A DNA stretch of 44,044 nt. Source: Desulfobacteraceae bacterium (GTDB taxonomy: Bacteria; Desulfobacterota; DSM-4660; Desulfatiglandales; Desulfatiglandaceae). The stretch covers positions 1-44,044 of the forward strand of contig QZIK01000058.1 in assembly GCA_003599015.1 (NCBI GenBank), read 5' to 3'. Of this stretch, positions 34,639-44,044 are shown piece after piece. The notes beneath the pieces were generated by a model, which was not told where the DNA came from, did not search any database, and saw only the letters and a program-made list of their open reading frames with translations. Position 1 is the stretch's first letter, and each line of letters opens with the position of its first letter. A program made the translations under genes and the position numbers.

Positions 34639-35634
34639 ATGAAAAGAGCTGGTTTACTTGCATTGGTTTTTGTTATGTTGACTGCGGTCAATCTTCATGC
34701 GGATGGGCCAAAGGTAGTTGTAGCCACAGGCGGCATAGGTGGGGTTTATTACTATTACGGCACTCAGGTTGCCGAGATAATGAGCAAAAACAATGTTGCT
34801 TCCACAACCGCGATTCAAACCGCTGCATCCGTTGACAACATGATGCTGGTTCGGGACAAGACCGATCCGGCAAAAGGAACCTATTTCTTCGCAACCGTCC
34901 TTCCCGACACGGCATATTTTACCTTTACGGGAAAACATGAAAAATTTGCACAAAAACCCGCAAAAGCATGCATATTGTGGATGATGTATCCGAACTTTCT
35001 GCATATTGTAACAACCAACAAGTCTGGAATAACAAAGCTTTCCGATCTGACCGACAAAAGAGTTTCAACAGGTGCACCCGGTTCAGGAACTGAATTTACC
35101 GCCCTCAACCTGCTTGAGGCAGCCAAAATTGACCCCGCCAAATTCAAGAAATGGGAAAAACTTGGCGCAAAAGAATCGGATGAGGCACTTGCCAACGGAA
35201 CACTTGATGCGTACGTTTGGTCGGGCGGCCTGCCTACAGGCTCAATAGTGGAACTTTCCAACACCTTGAAAAGGAAAGGTATGAATCTATTTTTGGTTCC
35301 CCTTCCAGCAAGCGATCCAGGCGTGGCAGCTTTCATGAAGGCGTTCCCCGGGTTGACAGACGCAAAGGATATTCCAAAAGAGATCTACGGAACAGATGAA
35401 AACACCCCGACACTGGCCTTCTGGAATATGTTTGTATGCCCGGAGTCAACGCCGGCTGATCTTGCCTACAAGGCTACAAAGGTGCTTTTTGAAAATGTTC
35501 AAACACTTCACTCATCTGTGAAGGCGGCAAAGGATACCAACCCGGAGGCAACAGCCAAATTTGTAGGAAAGACAGCTATCCCCTTTCACCCGGGGGCAGT
35601 TAAGTATTTCAAGGAAAAGGGATTAGTAAAATAA
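34639..35634 (+). CDS. TAXI-family TRAP transporter substrate-binding protein
   Basis: Signal peptide; 'VVVATGGIGGVYYYYGTQVAEIMSK', 'LSDLTDKRVSTGAPGSGTEFTALNLLEAAKID'. Confidence 0.94.
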   Translation: MKRAGLLALVFVMLTAVNLHADGPKVVVATGGIGGVYYYYGTQVAEIMSKNNVASTTAIQTAASVDNMMLVRDKTDPAKGTYFFATVLPDTAYFTFTGKHEKFAQKPAKACILWMMYPNFLHIVTTNKSGITKLSDLTDKRVSTGAPGSGTEFTALNLLEAAKIDPAKFKKWEKLGAKESDEALANGTLDAYVWSGGLPTGSIVELSNTLKRKGMNLFLVPLPASDPGVAAFMKAFPGLTDAKDIPKEIYGTDENTPTLAFWNMFVCPESTPADLAYKATKVLFENVQTLHSSVKAAKDTNPEATAKFVGKTAIPFHPGAVKYFKEKGLVK

Positions 35635-35641
35635 CTGAGTG

Positions 35642-36037
35642 ATGCTGAAAAAAGGGCTAATAGCATCAGTAGCGGTTCTGGCTCTTCTGGTGCTGATGTT
35701 CAGACCTGCCCTTCTTAAGACAGACACCCAGACTCGACTGCTGGCGCTTTTCCGCTGGCAGTCGGGAGAAATCAAATTTGTCAATTCAGTCACTCAACGG
35801 CCCGTAGTCATTCGATTCAATATCGGAAGCCGTTTTCACAATTTTTCTATCTTAACCGATGAAGCAACTGAAGAATATTACTCCCACGGCCTTTATGATT
35901 TAAAAAGAGCCGTTTCAAAAGATTCCACGATGACCTTGAAGTTTTGTTCCATGAAAGGCATCTCGGTCACTGTCGGTTTTTATAGAATTCATGTTCAGGA
36001 CGGCTGCCTTGAGGTATCTATCCTATGGAAAATATAA
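35642..36037 (+). CDS. DUF1850-like TAXI-TRAP accessory protein
   Basis: Short N-terminally anchored protein between the TAXI binding protein and the TRAP permease; typical DUF1850 position and size. Confidence 0.6.
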   Translation: MLKKGLIASVAVLALLVLMFRPALLKTDTQTRLLALFRWQSGEIKFVNSVTQRPVVIRFNIGSRFHNFSILTDEATEEYYSHGLYDLKRAVSKDSTMTLKFCSMKGISVTVGFYRIHVQDGCLEVSILWKI

Positions 36038-38091
36038 TCAAGAAACTTATAGCCGTCCTTGGGATTACAGGGGCCCTTTACCACCTGTATCTTGTCATTC
36101 ATCCTTATACTCCCCTTTCCAATTTTCACGTTTCAATTCTGGATCTTACGCAGATCCAAAGGGCTGCACACGTATTTCTTATAGCTACACTTGGCTATCT
36201 TGTAAGCCTTTTGAGATGGAAGAAAAGATCTATCGCCGGGGGAATACCGCTTGCCATAATGACGGGGTTTATCATCTTAGGATTTATCGGCCTTAATATT
36301 CCTTATTACCTTAAAACAATGGCCGTTGCAGTTTGGGCACTTGTAATTTTTCCTACTATTTTCCCATCTTTCCAAAAACCGGCAAGTCTGATATGCGCAA
36401 CTTTGAGTGCTCTACCTTTCCTTTATCTGCACATAACCTATGAAAAACTCATATACAGGGCGATCATGCCAGAGCCCTGGGATTTGATAATGTCTTTGAC
36501 GGAGATACTCCTTGTCCTGGGCGTCATATTTAGGCTGAGTGGACCTATCATGCCTAGTCTCGTAATGATATTTCTCCTCTACAATCTTTATGGTAACCAT
36601 ATACCAGGACTATTCTCCAACCCCGGATTTGATCTGGATATGCTGCTGGGAAAGCTTTACTGTGAAACTGAAGCAGGCATTTTCGGGTCCATTACTGGCG
36701 TTTCCCTCAAGTATCTAGTATATTTTACGATCCTTGGTGCAATCGTCACCAGGCTGAATTTTGGAAAAATCATAGCCAACATAGCGCTTCTTTTCGTAGG
36801 CAGAAGCCCTGCCTCACCGGGAAGAGCGTGTTCTGTTATGGCAGTGCTCATGGGCATGTTTTCCGGATCAGGGGCTGCAGATACTCAATTCGTCGCAACA
36901 CTAACTAAGCCTCTTTTTGAAAAGGTTGGTTATGAAAAGCTGGTGGCCGCAGGAGTAATTGCAACTGTGGGATCAATAGCTTACATCACCCCGCCTGTGA
37001 TGGGGTCCATTTCTTTTATCATGGTGGAACTCCTCTCAATTCCCTACTCGCATATTATAGCAATGGCCATTACACCCATGCTTTTATATTTATTCTCCAT
37101 CGTTACATATAACGAGTTGTACGTACGAAAGGAAAAACTACTCCAATTAGAAATTTCTTCCCTTATTGATTTTTCTTATTTCAAACGATACTGTTATGTA
37201 TTTATTCCTATAGTGATCATAATTATTATGATTTACAGAGGTTACAGCATCAACATTACTGTAACCGTAGCATCGCTTTTATTTGTTGTATTTGCTTTTG
37301 TTGATCCAAGCATACGCCCACCATTTGGAAACCTCTTGAAGGCGCTGGAAGAAGGCGTCACAGGCCTGCTTCCTATAGCCAGTGCTGTGATCGCCGCCAA
37401 TATGATCATGTCCATGATGGTTATGAGTGGTCTGGCCTCCAAGTTTTCTATCTTTTTAATGGAAATAAGCGGAAGCAGCATACTTTTGGCAACCCTCTTT
37501 ACCGGCGTCTTCAGCCTCATACTGGGAATGGGCGTACCGCCCATAGCAACCTATGTCCTGACCTCAGCCTTGACTGCTCCCACCATACAGAAACTGGCTA
37601 TCATAAACGGTATTCCTGAGGAAGCAGCTCTGCTCGCGACACATATGTTTCTATTTTATTTTGCTGTGTTGGCGGAGGTTACCCCGCCGGTCGCCCTTTC
37701 CGCTTATGCAGCTAGCGCTGTGCTGGGTACGGACCCCATAAGAACCGGGGTATTTGCGGCACGCGTCGCCCTTCCCAAATATTTCATAGGGATTACCTTC
37801 ATCCTTTCCATGAGCGGCACAGGCCTTCTTATACTTCCGGTTCTTCAGACAATGCAGGGGCTGGAGGCATTCGCCTACATCTTTGTCAGGATAATTTTTT
37901 CAATCATTGCTGTTTTCAATCTCAATGTGGCCGTAGTGGGTTTTTTCAGAAAGAGGTTCTCCGCTATAGAAAGGTTTTTAGTTGGGATCTGCGCAGTATC
38001 GCTCTTTTATCCGGATATAAAGGCAAATATAGTTGCAGCCATATTGAGTTTAATTATACTGACCAAGAAATGGATAGAAACTAAATCTTAG
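36025..38091 (+). CDS. TRAP transporter permease, fused 4TM/12TM type (TAXI)
   Basis: 'GMFSGSGAADTQFVATLTKPLFEKVGYEKLVAAGVIATVGSIAYITPPVMGSISFIMVE', 'GMGVPPIATYVLTSALTAP'. Confidence 0.94.
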   Translation: MENIIKKLIAVLGITGALYHLYLVIHPYTPLSNFHVSILDLTQIQRAAHVFLIATLGYLVSLLRWKKRSIAGGIPLAIMTGFIILGFIGLNIPYYLKTMAVAVWALVIFPTIFPSFQKPASLICATLSALPFLYLHITYEKLIYRAIMPEPWDLIMSLTEILLVLGVIFRLSGPIMPSLVMIFLLYNLYGNHIPGLFSNPGFDLDMLLGKLYCETEAGIFGSITGVSLKYLVYFTILGAIVTRLNFGKIIANIALLFVGRSPASPGRACSVMAVLMGMFSGSGAADTQFVATLTKPLFEKVGYEKLVAAGVIATVGSIAYITPPVMGSISFIMVELLSIPYSHIIAMAITPMLLYLFSIVTYNELYVRKEKLLQLEISSLIDFSYFKRYCYVFIPIVIIIIMIYRGYSINITVTVASLLFVVFAFVDPSIRPPFGNLLKALEEGVTGLLPIASAVIAANMIMSMMVMSGLASKFSIFLMEISGSSILLATLFTGVFSLILGMGVPPIATYVLTSALTAPTIQKLAIINGIPEEAALLATHMFLFYFAVLAEVTPPVALSAYAASAVLGTDPIRTGVFAARVALPKYFIGITFILSMSGTGLLILPVLQTMQGLEAFAYIFVRIIFSIIAVFNLNVAVVGFFRKRFSAIERFLVGICAVSLFYPDIKANIVAAILSLIILTKKWIETKS

Positions 38092-38182
38092 TAAAAATAG
38101 CACCTTTAAAATGCCAGGATGTGTCAAATAATTAACCATTTGATTTTTAAAGATATAAACTATTTTGAAAGAGGTAAAAATT

Positions 38183-38695
38183 ATGAGAAGCTGTTTAATA
38201 GTTTTAAAATTTGCCTTTGCACTGTTGATATTGGCTCTTCCCGTGATGGCAGGAGCATTTGATTACAAGAGCTGGGTCCCTCTCCTGCCTGCCGAACTTG
38301 GCGGCCTGAAAAAAATTGGGAAACACGAAGGGATGAACATGGAAATGAATAATGAAAAGTGGGCTACCCTGACCCAGACTTACGGAGATGAGAACACTGA
38401 TAAAGAGATATCCATAACCATTGTCTGCGGCACAATGGCTCCGCAGATGCAGCAGTTCAAATCCATCCCTAAGATGAAGATGGAAACAGATGATCAGATC
38501 ATGACAAACATATCCGTGGCCGGTCGCGAAGGCTTTCTTATTTTTGATAAAAATGAAAAAAGCGGCTATCTCATGATTCCACTTGGCAATCAAATGCTTA
38601 TCACCCTGGAAACTGAAAACGCAGCAGATCAGGACAAGTTGACCGCCATAGCCACCGAACTGCCTCTTGATAAATTTAAATGTGGGGAAAAATAG
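38183..38695 (+). CDS. small exported protein of unknown function
   Basis: Signal peptide 'MRSCLIVLKFAFALLILALPVMAGA'; start preceded by 'gaaagagg'. Confidence 0.7.
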   Translation: MRSCLIVLKFAFALLILALPVMAGAFDYKSWVPLLPAELGGLKKIGKHEGMNMEMNNEKWATLTQTYGDENTDKEISITIVCGTMAPQMQQFKSIPKMKMETDDQIMTNISVAGREGFLIFDKNEKSGYLMIPLGNQMLITLETENAADQDKLTAIATELPLDKFKCGEK

Positions 38696-40027
38696 TCATC
38701 CCTGACTCTGGCGGCATCTCGTGTCCCTGCTGAAAGACACAAGAAGGGATGAAGAGGCTGAGAAGACTATCATCAGCATAAACCCTATTCTATATGCTTC
38801 AAGGGGATAGATTCTTATCCCTTCTGCCATATCACCGTTCCAGTAAAGGTCCAGAATCCATCCCAGAAGTGGCTGAAGGATCATGGGACCCAGCATTACA
38901 CCCATATTGCACACACCTGAGACTGTTCCTGCCAGATGAGGAGGCACAGATTCCTTAATGAAGGCAAAGCCTATGATCATTACACTGGATGAAAAGCCTG
39001 TCGCCGCGATAAAGAGAACAAGAAGCCAGACGGAGAGACCCGGGATATAAAGGACTATGATCCAGCATATACAGGCAGCCGTTGATCCCAGAACATAGAT
39101 TGGTTTTCTTCTTCCAACCCTGTCGGAAATCCACCCCGCCAAGGGCCCGCCTAATGCCCAGGCAACCAGAAGTATAGAAGCAACAGCAGAGCTTTCCACA
39201 CTGGAAAGACCGTAATGTGTGCTTAAAAACGGAACCCCCCATAGTCCAGAGAAGGCCATTATAGGTCCTACGATTCCGCTGGGAGCCAGGGAGAGTATCC
39301 ATGTATTAGGATAGCGCAAGACCTTCCCGACCCCCGCAAATACCCCTGCCAGGCTGAGGAAAGCAGCCTCTCCGAATTGGGAAGAAAAGCTTCTATAACC
39401 TCTCTCGGAAGGGTCGTCCCTCACCACAAACCATATAGCCAGGCCAAGGAAAAAGGTGACTGCAGCCGTAAAAAGCATCACCGGCCTCCACCCAAAGACA
39501 TCCACCATGATCCTCAAGGGAACACCTGCCGATATAGCTCCGGCCAGTCCGCAAAGAAGAAGCATTCCGCTCAACATCGCGTAGCGATGGGAAGGAAACC
39601 AGCCGTTTGAAAGCTTCAAGATTGCGACAAAGGCGACTGCCGAAGCAGCTCCTATAAGGAGCCTCCCCAGCCCGGCCGAGGCAAGGTTGGGGGCTGATGC
39701 AAAAAGGGCTGTACCAAGCGCTGCAACCATGCTCCCTGTTGTCAGAAGCCTCCTGGGGCCCCAGTGGTCTGCCAGTATGCCCGTGGGAATCTGCATGACC
39801 ACATATGAGTAAAAATAAAATGCCGACAGATTACCAAGAGCGGCAGCTGTAATTCCGAGATCCTTCATGAGTTCAGTGGTCATTACAGCCGGCGCTATCC
39901 TGAGATAGAATCCTATTAGATAGAAAAGTGCCCCTAAACCCCAAACCGAAAGTGAGAGCCCGGCAGCAGGAAAACGATCACTAGATCTTTCCGGTATCGC
40001 TTTGGGATCGAGCAAACCCATAGGCAT
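38696..40027 (-). CDS. MFS transporter
   Basis: 12-TM pattern; 'GILADHWGPRRLLTTGSMVAALGTALFA', 'GWISDRVGRRKPIYVLGS'; SD 'aaagga' before 40027. Confidence 0.92.
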   Translation of the reverse strand: MPMGLLDPKAIPERSSDRFPAAGLSLSVWGLGALFYLIGFYLRIAPAVMTTELMKDLGITAAALGNLSAFYFYSYVVMQIPTGILADHWGPRRLLTTGSMVAALGTALFASAPNLASAGLGRLLIGAASAVAFVAILKLSNGWFPSHRYAMLSGMLLLCGLAGAISAGVPLRIMVDVFGWRPVMLFTAAVTFFLGLAIWFVVRDDPSERGYRSFSSQFGEAAFLSLAGVFAGVGKVLRYPNTWILSLAPSGIVGPIMAFSGLWGVPFLSTHYGLSSVESSAVASILLVAWALGGPLAGWISDRVGRRKPIYVLGSTAACICWIIVLYIPGLSVWLLVLFIAATGFSSSVMIIGFAFIKESVPPHLAGTVSGVCNMGVMLGPMILQPLLGWILDLYWNGDMAEGIRIYPLEAYRIGFMLMIVFSASSSLLVSFSRDTRCRQSQG

Positions 40028-40430
40028 CCCATATCCTTTCTTTTAGGTAACTGATTAATGCATGATCGTATTCCGTCACATGAAAACAGTAGCCGTCTTC
40101 ACCAAGGAGCCCTTTCGGCACCACCTCCCCTTTTTCCATGGGATCGGCAATCATCTGCTCGTAGAAGCAAACGGAAAGCCAACGCTCAGAAGGATCTTCC
40201 ACTATATCCACAAGGGCAAAAAGCATAGAGTCCTCTGGTCCTGTATTTCTAAATCCTGCTCTCATGGAATATGATACGCCGGGCCTGGGATGAAACCGTA
40301 AAACCACATCTTCCATAGCCTCAAGGGTATGCCTCAAGGAAGCAAAGGCTGCCTTGACTGCTCCCGGGTCATTGTCCCATCCCTCAAGCAAAAGAGACAG
40401 CTCCCTGAGCTCATCTTGTGTCCCCCACAC
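39981..40430 (-). CDS. hypothetical protein downstream of tex
   Basis: GTG start at 40430 with SD 'ggaaggaggtagg' that overlaps the tex stop codon; ends inside the start of the MFS gene. Confidence 0.65.
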   Translation of the reverse strand: MWGTQDELRELSLLLEGWDNDPGAVKAAFASLRHTLEAMEDVVLRFHPRPGVSYSMRAGFRNTGPEDSMLFALVDIVEDPSERWLSVCFYEQMIADPMEKGEVVPKGLLGEDGYCFHVTEYDHALISYLKERIWDAYGFARSQSDTGKI

Positions 40431-40434
40431 GGGC

Positions 40435-42714
40435 CTACCTCCTTCCCCTGTCCTCTGGAGATCTTCCGGGTGAGCCGGCGAGAAGCTCCTTGAACGGATT
40501 ATTGAAACGTCCCTTTGTTCTGTTCTTGTCGGATGTGTTTCCCGATTGCGGCAAGCTGTCTTCCTTTTTTCTTGAAACCGCATCATTTGACTTCATTGAA
40601 AGAGATACGCGTCTTCTTTCCAGATCCACACTAAGCACCTTCACCTTCACCCTTTGTTGAACTTTGACTATTTCGGTGGGATCTTTTACAAACCGATCGG
40701 CAAGTTCACTGATGTGCACCAGTCCGTCCTGGTGCACTCCTACATCCACAAAGGCTCCAAAGGCGGTCACGTTTGTAACGACACCATGAATCAACATGCC
40801 GGCCTCCAAGTCTTCGATCTTTTCAACCCCTTCTGTAAACTCAGTCTTTTCAAACCTTGTCCTGGGGTCGCGCCCAGGCTTTGCCAGTTCATTTATTATG
40901 TCATCAAGGGTCGGCATTCCTACTGTATCACTAATATAGCGTTCCTTCCGAATAGCCTTTCTGAGCTCTGCACTTCTTATGAGATCCCCTACTGTGCATT
41001 CCAGATCTCTCGCCATTGCCTCCACAACGGAATAGCTCTCAGGATGAACCGCGCTTTCATCAAGTGGATTAACAGCCCCCCTGACTCGCAAAAATCCGGC
41101 CGCCTGCTCAAATGTCTTTGCACCCATGCGCGGTACACGCTTCAAATCCTCGCGGGACTTAAAAGATCCATTTTCATCTCTATAGACCACAATGTTTCGC
41201 GCCAGTTGCGGTCCGAGGCCGGACACATAAGAGAGAAGCTGCCTGCTTGCCGTATTTACATCCACTCCCACAGCATTAACACAGCTTATTACCACGTCAT
41301 CAAGGCTCTTTTTAAGGGCCTTTTGATCCACGTCATGTTGATACTGGCCAATCCCTATGGCCTTTGGCTCAATCTTTACGAGTTCAGCCAGCGGATCAAT
41401 CAGTCGCCTCCCGATAGATACCGCACCTCTCACTGTCAAGTCATAATCAGGGAACTCCTCCCGGCCAGCCTCCGAGGCAGAGTAGACCGATGCCCCGCTT
41501 TCATTGACCATGATAATTAAAATTTTACAATCCAGAGAAAGACCTCTCAGGAAATTCTCTGTCTCCCGCCCACCTGTCCCGTTGCCCACAGCAATCGCCT
41601 CGATCCCGAAGCGTGCGCAAAGATTCCTGACAACATTACCCGCATCTTCCCTCGCCCTGTCTGAAAGCAGTGGATATATCGTTTCATTGTGGAGGAGTTT
41701 GCCCTGGGGGTTAAGACAAACCAATTTGCATCCGGTCCTAAAACCCGGATCTATGCCCATGACCCTGCGCTCACCCAACGGCGGGGAAAGCAAAAGCTGA
41801 CGCAGGTTGGAAGCAAAGACGGAAATTGCCTCCTGGTCGGCCCTCTTTTTGGTTTCTGTACGGATCTCCGTCTCCATGGAGCCGGCAAGAAGCCTCCTGT
41901 AAGCATCTTCCACCGCCATGCTCACCTGCCCTTCAGCAGGCATATCTTTTCTTACAAACAAAGCATCGATAAGGGATATAGCCTTATCCTCCGGAGGAGC
42001 GATCTTCAAGGTGAGTATTCCCTCCTTCTCTCCCCTTCTCATTGCCAGGATCCGGTGGGAAGGCGCCTTTGAAACAGGTTCCTGCCAGTCAAAGTAATCA
42101 CGGTATTTCGCACCCTCCGCCTCCTTGCCTTCAACAACCTTGCAGATGAAGACGCCTTCTTCTCCAAAAAGCCTTCGAAGGCCGGCCCTTGCCTCCTGGT
42201 GTTCGCTGATCCTCTCGGCAATGATGTCTCTGGCTCCTGCCAGTGCATCCTGCAGGTTCAGTACCCCTTTCTCAGGGTTTATAAAAAGTCCTGCATCGTT
42301 TTCAAGATTAAGGGATTCATAGTTCATAATCCTGTCAGCCAGCGGTTCAAGCCCCTTTTCTTTTGCAACGGTAGCCCTGGTTCTTCTCTTGGGTCTGAAA
42401 GGCAGATATATATCTTCCAGGTGCGACATGGAGGAGGCTTCAAGCACCTTTTTTTCCAGTTCGACATCCAGCACGCCCTGATCCTTGAGAGACTTCAGGA
42501 TAACCTCGCGTCTTTTATCCAGCTCATCAAGCTGCTCCATCCTGTCGCGGATTGAAGCTATAGCTACTTCGTCGAGGCCCCCAGTATGCTCCTTCCTGTA
42601 GCGGGCAATAAAAGGCACTGTTGCTCCCTCCATCAGGAGTCTGGATGCGGCATCAACCTTTTCCTGCCCGACAGAAAGCTCCAGGGCTATAATCTCTATG
42701 TGTTTTGGGTTCAT
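40435..42714 (-). CDS. tex: Tex family transcription accessory protein (S1 RNA-binding)
   Basis: 'VPFIARYRKEHTGGLDE', 'MGIDPGFRTGCKLVCL', 'IGQYQHDVDQKALKKSLDDVV', C-terminal S1 domain 'LIHGVVTNVTAFGAFVDVGVHQDGLVHISELADRF'. Confidence 0.96.
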   Translation of the reverse strand: MNPKHIEIIALELSVGQEKVDAASRLLMEGATVPFIARYRKEHTGGLDEVAIASIRDRMEQLDELDKRREVILKSLKDQGVLDVELEKKVLEASSMSHLEDIYLPFRPKRRTRATVAKEKGLEPLADRIMNYESLNLENDAGLFINPEKGVLNLQDALAGARDIIAERISEHQEARAGLRRLFGEEGVFICKVVEGKEAEGAKYRDYFDWQEPVSKAPSHRILAMRRGEKEGILTLKIAPPEDKAISLIDALFVRKDMPAEGQVSMAVEDAYRRLLAGSMETEIRTETKKRADQEAISVFASNLRQLLLSPPLGERRVMGIDPGFRTGCKLVCLNPQGKLLHNETIYPLLSDRAREDAGNVVRNLCARFGIEAIAVGNGTGGRETENFLRGLSLDCKILIIMVNESGASVYSASEAGREEFPDYDLTVRGAVSIGRRLIDPLAELVKIEPKAIGIGQYQHDVDQKALKKSLDDVVISCVNAVGVDVNTASRQLLSYVSGLGPQLARNIVVYRDENGSFKSREDLKRVPRMGAKTFEQAAGFLRVRGAVNPLDESAVHPESYSVVEAMARDLECTVGDLIRSAELRKAIRKERYISDTVGMPTLDDIINELAKPGRDPRTRFEKTEFTEGVEKIEDLEAGMLIHGVVTNVTAFGAFVDVGVHQDGLVHISELADRFVKDPTEIVKVQQRVKVKVLSVDLERRRVSLSMKSNDAVSRKKEDSLPQSGNTSDKNRTKGRFNNPFKELLAGSPGRSPEDRGRR

Positions 42715-42850
42715 CAGTTCCTCCGAAGAACAAACAAGATCCCGATCCCGTCACAGATAGAAAAGGGTCTTTCTGGCACGGTTTTCCCTATAGTGGCAAT
42801 ATGTAATAAAACCTTATCTTGGAAATAGAATAGGCAGGTTTAAATCCAAA

Positions 42851-42916
42851 GGGGGAGGCTCCGGTTCGCCAAGTAAATTAATCGGGAGTAGGGCAGAAGA
42901 CCTCCCCCAGGGGGAG
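42851..42916 (-). terminator. G/C-rich alternative stem-loops downstream of the HU gene
   Basis: ctccccc-a-gggggag (42902-42916) plus a second gggggagg (42851-42858) able to pair with cctccccc (42901-42908). Confidence 0.4.
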
Positions 42917-42934
42917 TTATCCTGTTAGTCTTTT

Positions 42935-43201
42935 TTACTTGACGGCATCCCTCAGGGCCTTACCCGGGACAAACTTGGGAACTTTCTTCGCCTTGATCTT
43001 GATCTCTGCTCCGGTCTTGGGATTTCTTCCTGTTCTAGCCTTCCTCTTATCCACCTTAAAGGTTCCGAAACCTACCAGGGTTACGGATCCCTTCTTGAGT
43101 GCGCCCTTGACAGTGTCAATAACGCAATCAACAGCTGCCTGCGCAGCCTTTTTGGTCCCAACAACTTTAGCCACCTCATTAACCAGATCACTCTTGTTCA
43201 T
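42935..43201 (-). CDS. HU family DNA-binding protein
   Basis: 'MNKSDLVNEVAKVVGTKKAAQAAVDCVIDTVKGALKKGSVTLVGFGTFKVDKRKARTGRNPKTGAEI'. Confidence 0.96.
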   Translation of the reverse strand: MNKSDLVNEVAKVVGTKKAAQAAVDCVIDTVKGALKKGSVTLVGFGTFKVDKRKARTGRNPKTGAEIKIKAKKVPKFVPGKALRDAVK

Positions 43202-43273
43202 AGCCTACTCCTTTCTCCAATAAAGTGGTTTTTGGTTATGAACATGAGCAACTAGCATAGCTTTTTTCATTTT

Positions 43274-44044
43274 TCAACAAAAAATATCTTTAATGATAGA
43301 TTTTGTATGGTAATACTGTAAATCGCTCAGTGCCATGGATCCATCCGGCCGGAACAAAGGTGGATTATCTATTTTATATATACGTTCATTCAGTTTGCTT
43401 TGCTTTGCAATCCTCTCCGGGACTTCCGGGGTGAGTCCTATTGCTTTGTTTACATCGTCAGGAAATTTTCCTGGATCAGCGGTTTCATAAATCACTGCCA
43501 ACTTCTCGTGACTCCCGCCCAGATATGTATCGAGCGCCTTCCACCCCACCGCCCCATGAGGCTCAATAACCACCCCATAACGGTCAAAGACCTCCTTCAT
43601 GGCTGAGTAATGGTCTTTATTGGAGACAGGAATTGAATACAGGTCTCTCCTCATCGCGCTCATATCCGGCAGGATGTCCATCACTCCTTCTTGAACCACC
43701 TTTCCCTCCGTATCACGTCTGTCATATACGTGACCACCGTAAAGGTCCACAAGCCTTGCGAAGTTACTTGGATTTGAAACGATCATTGCAGAAGAAGGTG
43801 ACTTTCTGGAAGGCTTAACTATATAACGACCGGTTTTGAGGAAAACCGGAAATTCATCGTTTTCATTCACTCCACAAAGTATTTTGGATATGGGAAGTCC
43901 CATTTCACGAGCAAGCACGGTGCCCATCATGTCTCCGAAATTTCCCGAAGGAACGCTTGCAATCATCGGCTCATCAAAAGATGCTACCCTTGAGTAGGCG
44001 AAAAAAGGATAAACCGCCTGGGGCAGGAGCCTGCCGAGGCTTAT
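43274..44044 (-). CDS. thrC: threonine synthase, C-terminal part (5' end beyond the window)
   Basis: The frame stays open to the window edge ('ISLGRLLPQAVYPFFAYSRVASFDEPMIASVPSGNFGDMMGTVLAREMGLPI'), so the listed start at 43966 is internal. Confidence 0.9.
   Translation of the reverse strand: MSLGRLLPQAVYPFFAYSRVASFDEPMIASVPSGNFGDMMGTVLAREMGLPISKILCGVNENDEFPVFLKTGRYIVKPSRKSPSSAMIVSNPSNFARLVDLYGGHVYDRRDTEGKVVQEGVMDILPDMSAMRRDLYSIPVSNKDHYSAMKEVFDRYGVVIEPHGAVGWKALDTYLGGSHEKLAVIYETADPGKFPDDVNKAIGLTPEVPERIAKQSKLNERIYKIDNPPLFRPDGSMALSDLQYYHTKSIIKDIFC

Noticed and set aside
35639-35642. GTG start for the DUF1850-like gene
   Set aside because: The adjacent ATG at 35642 is a more likely start.
1-44044. 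CRISPR arrays, tRNA/rRNA genes, prophage, toxin-antitoxin or defence islands
   Set aside because: No regularly spaced repeats, no tRNA T-arm/acceptor patterns, and all long ORFs assign to metabolic, transport or cellular functions.

Overview
A roughly 44 kb chromosomal window, fully coding-dense, that looks like an anaerobic bacterium of the Desulfobacterota/deltaproteobacterial type (inference from gene content only). I found no rRNA, tRNA, CRISPR array, phage or intact IS. The left part has a TPR lipoprotein, an acyl-CoA dehydrogenase and a DUF3187-like protein. Next is a tightly packed minus-strand block of seven genes (about 13.2 to 4.7 kb): a lipoate-protein-ligase/DUF116 fusion, a geranylgeranyl-reductase-type flavoprotein, two radical SAM proteins, a secreted helical protein, a ferredoxin and an aldehyde:ferredoxin oxidoreductase. 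I read this as a non-canonical (LipS1/LipS2-type) lipoate assembly operon with an unusual ligase-DUF116 fusion and redox partners. The middle part has a metallophosphoesterase, a wHTH/4Fe-4S protein, SfsA, an SbmA/YddA-like ABC protein whose nucleotide-binding domain has lost its catalytic motifs, two very large glycosidase/phosphorylase-like proteins, an enoyl-CoA hydratase and a D-Ala-D-Ala carboxypeptidase. From 27.7 to 38.1 kb there are three different TRAP transporters (two DctPQM, one TAXI with DUF1850). The right end has an MFS transporter, Tex, HU and a truncated threonine synthase. Outside the genes, the most interesting signal is a family of 27-nt REP-like elements (five copies, two inverted pairs). 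One copy supplies the apparent start codon and first five codons of sfsA. The two DctPQM operons also each carry a strong stem-loop between dctP and dctQ.
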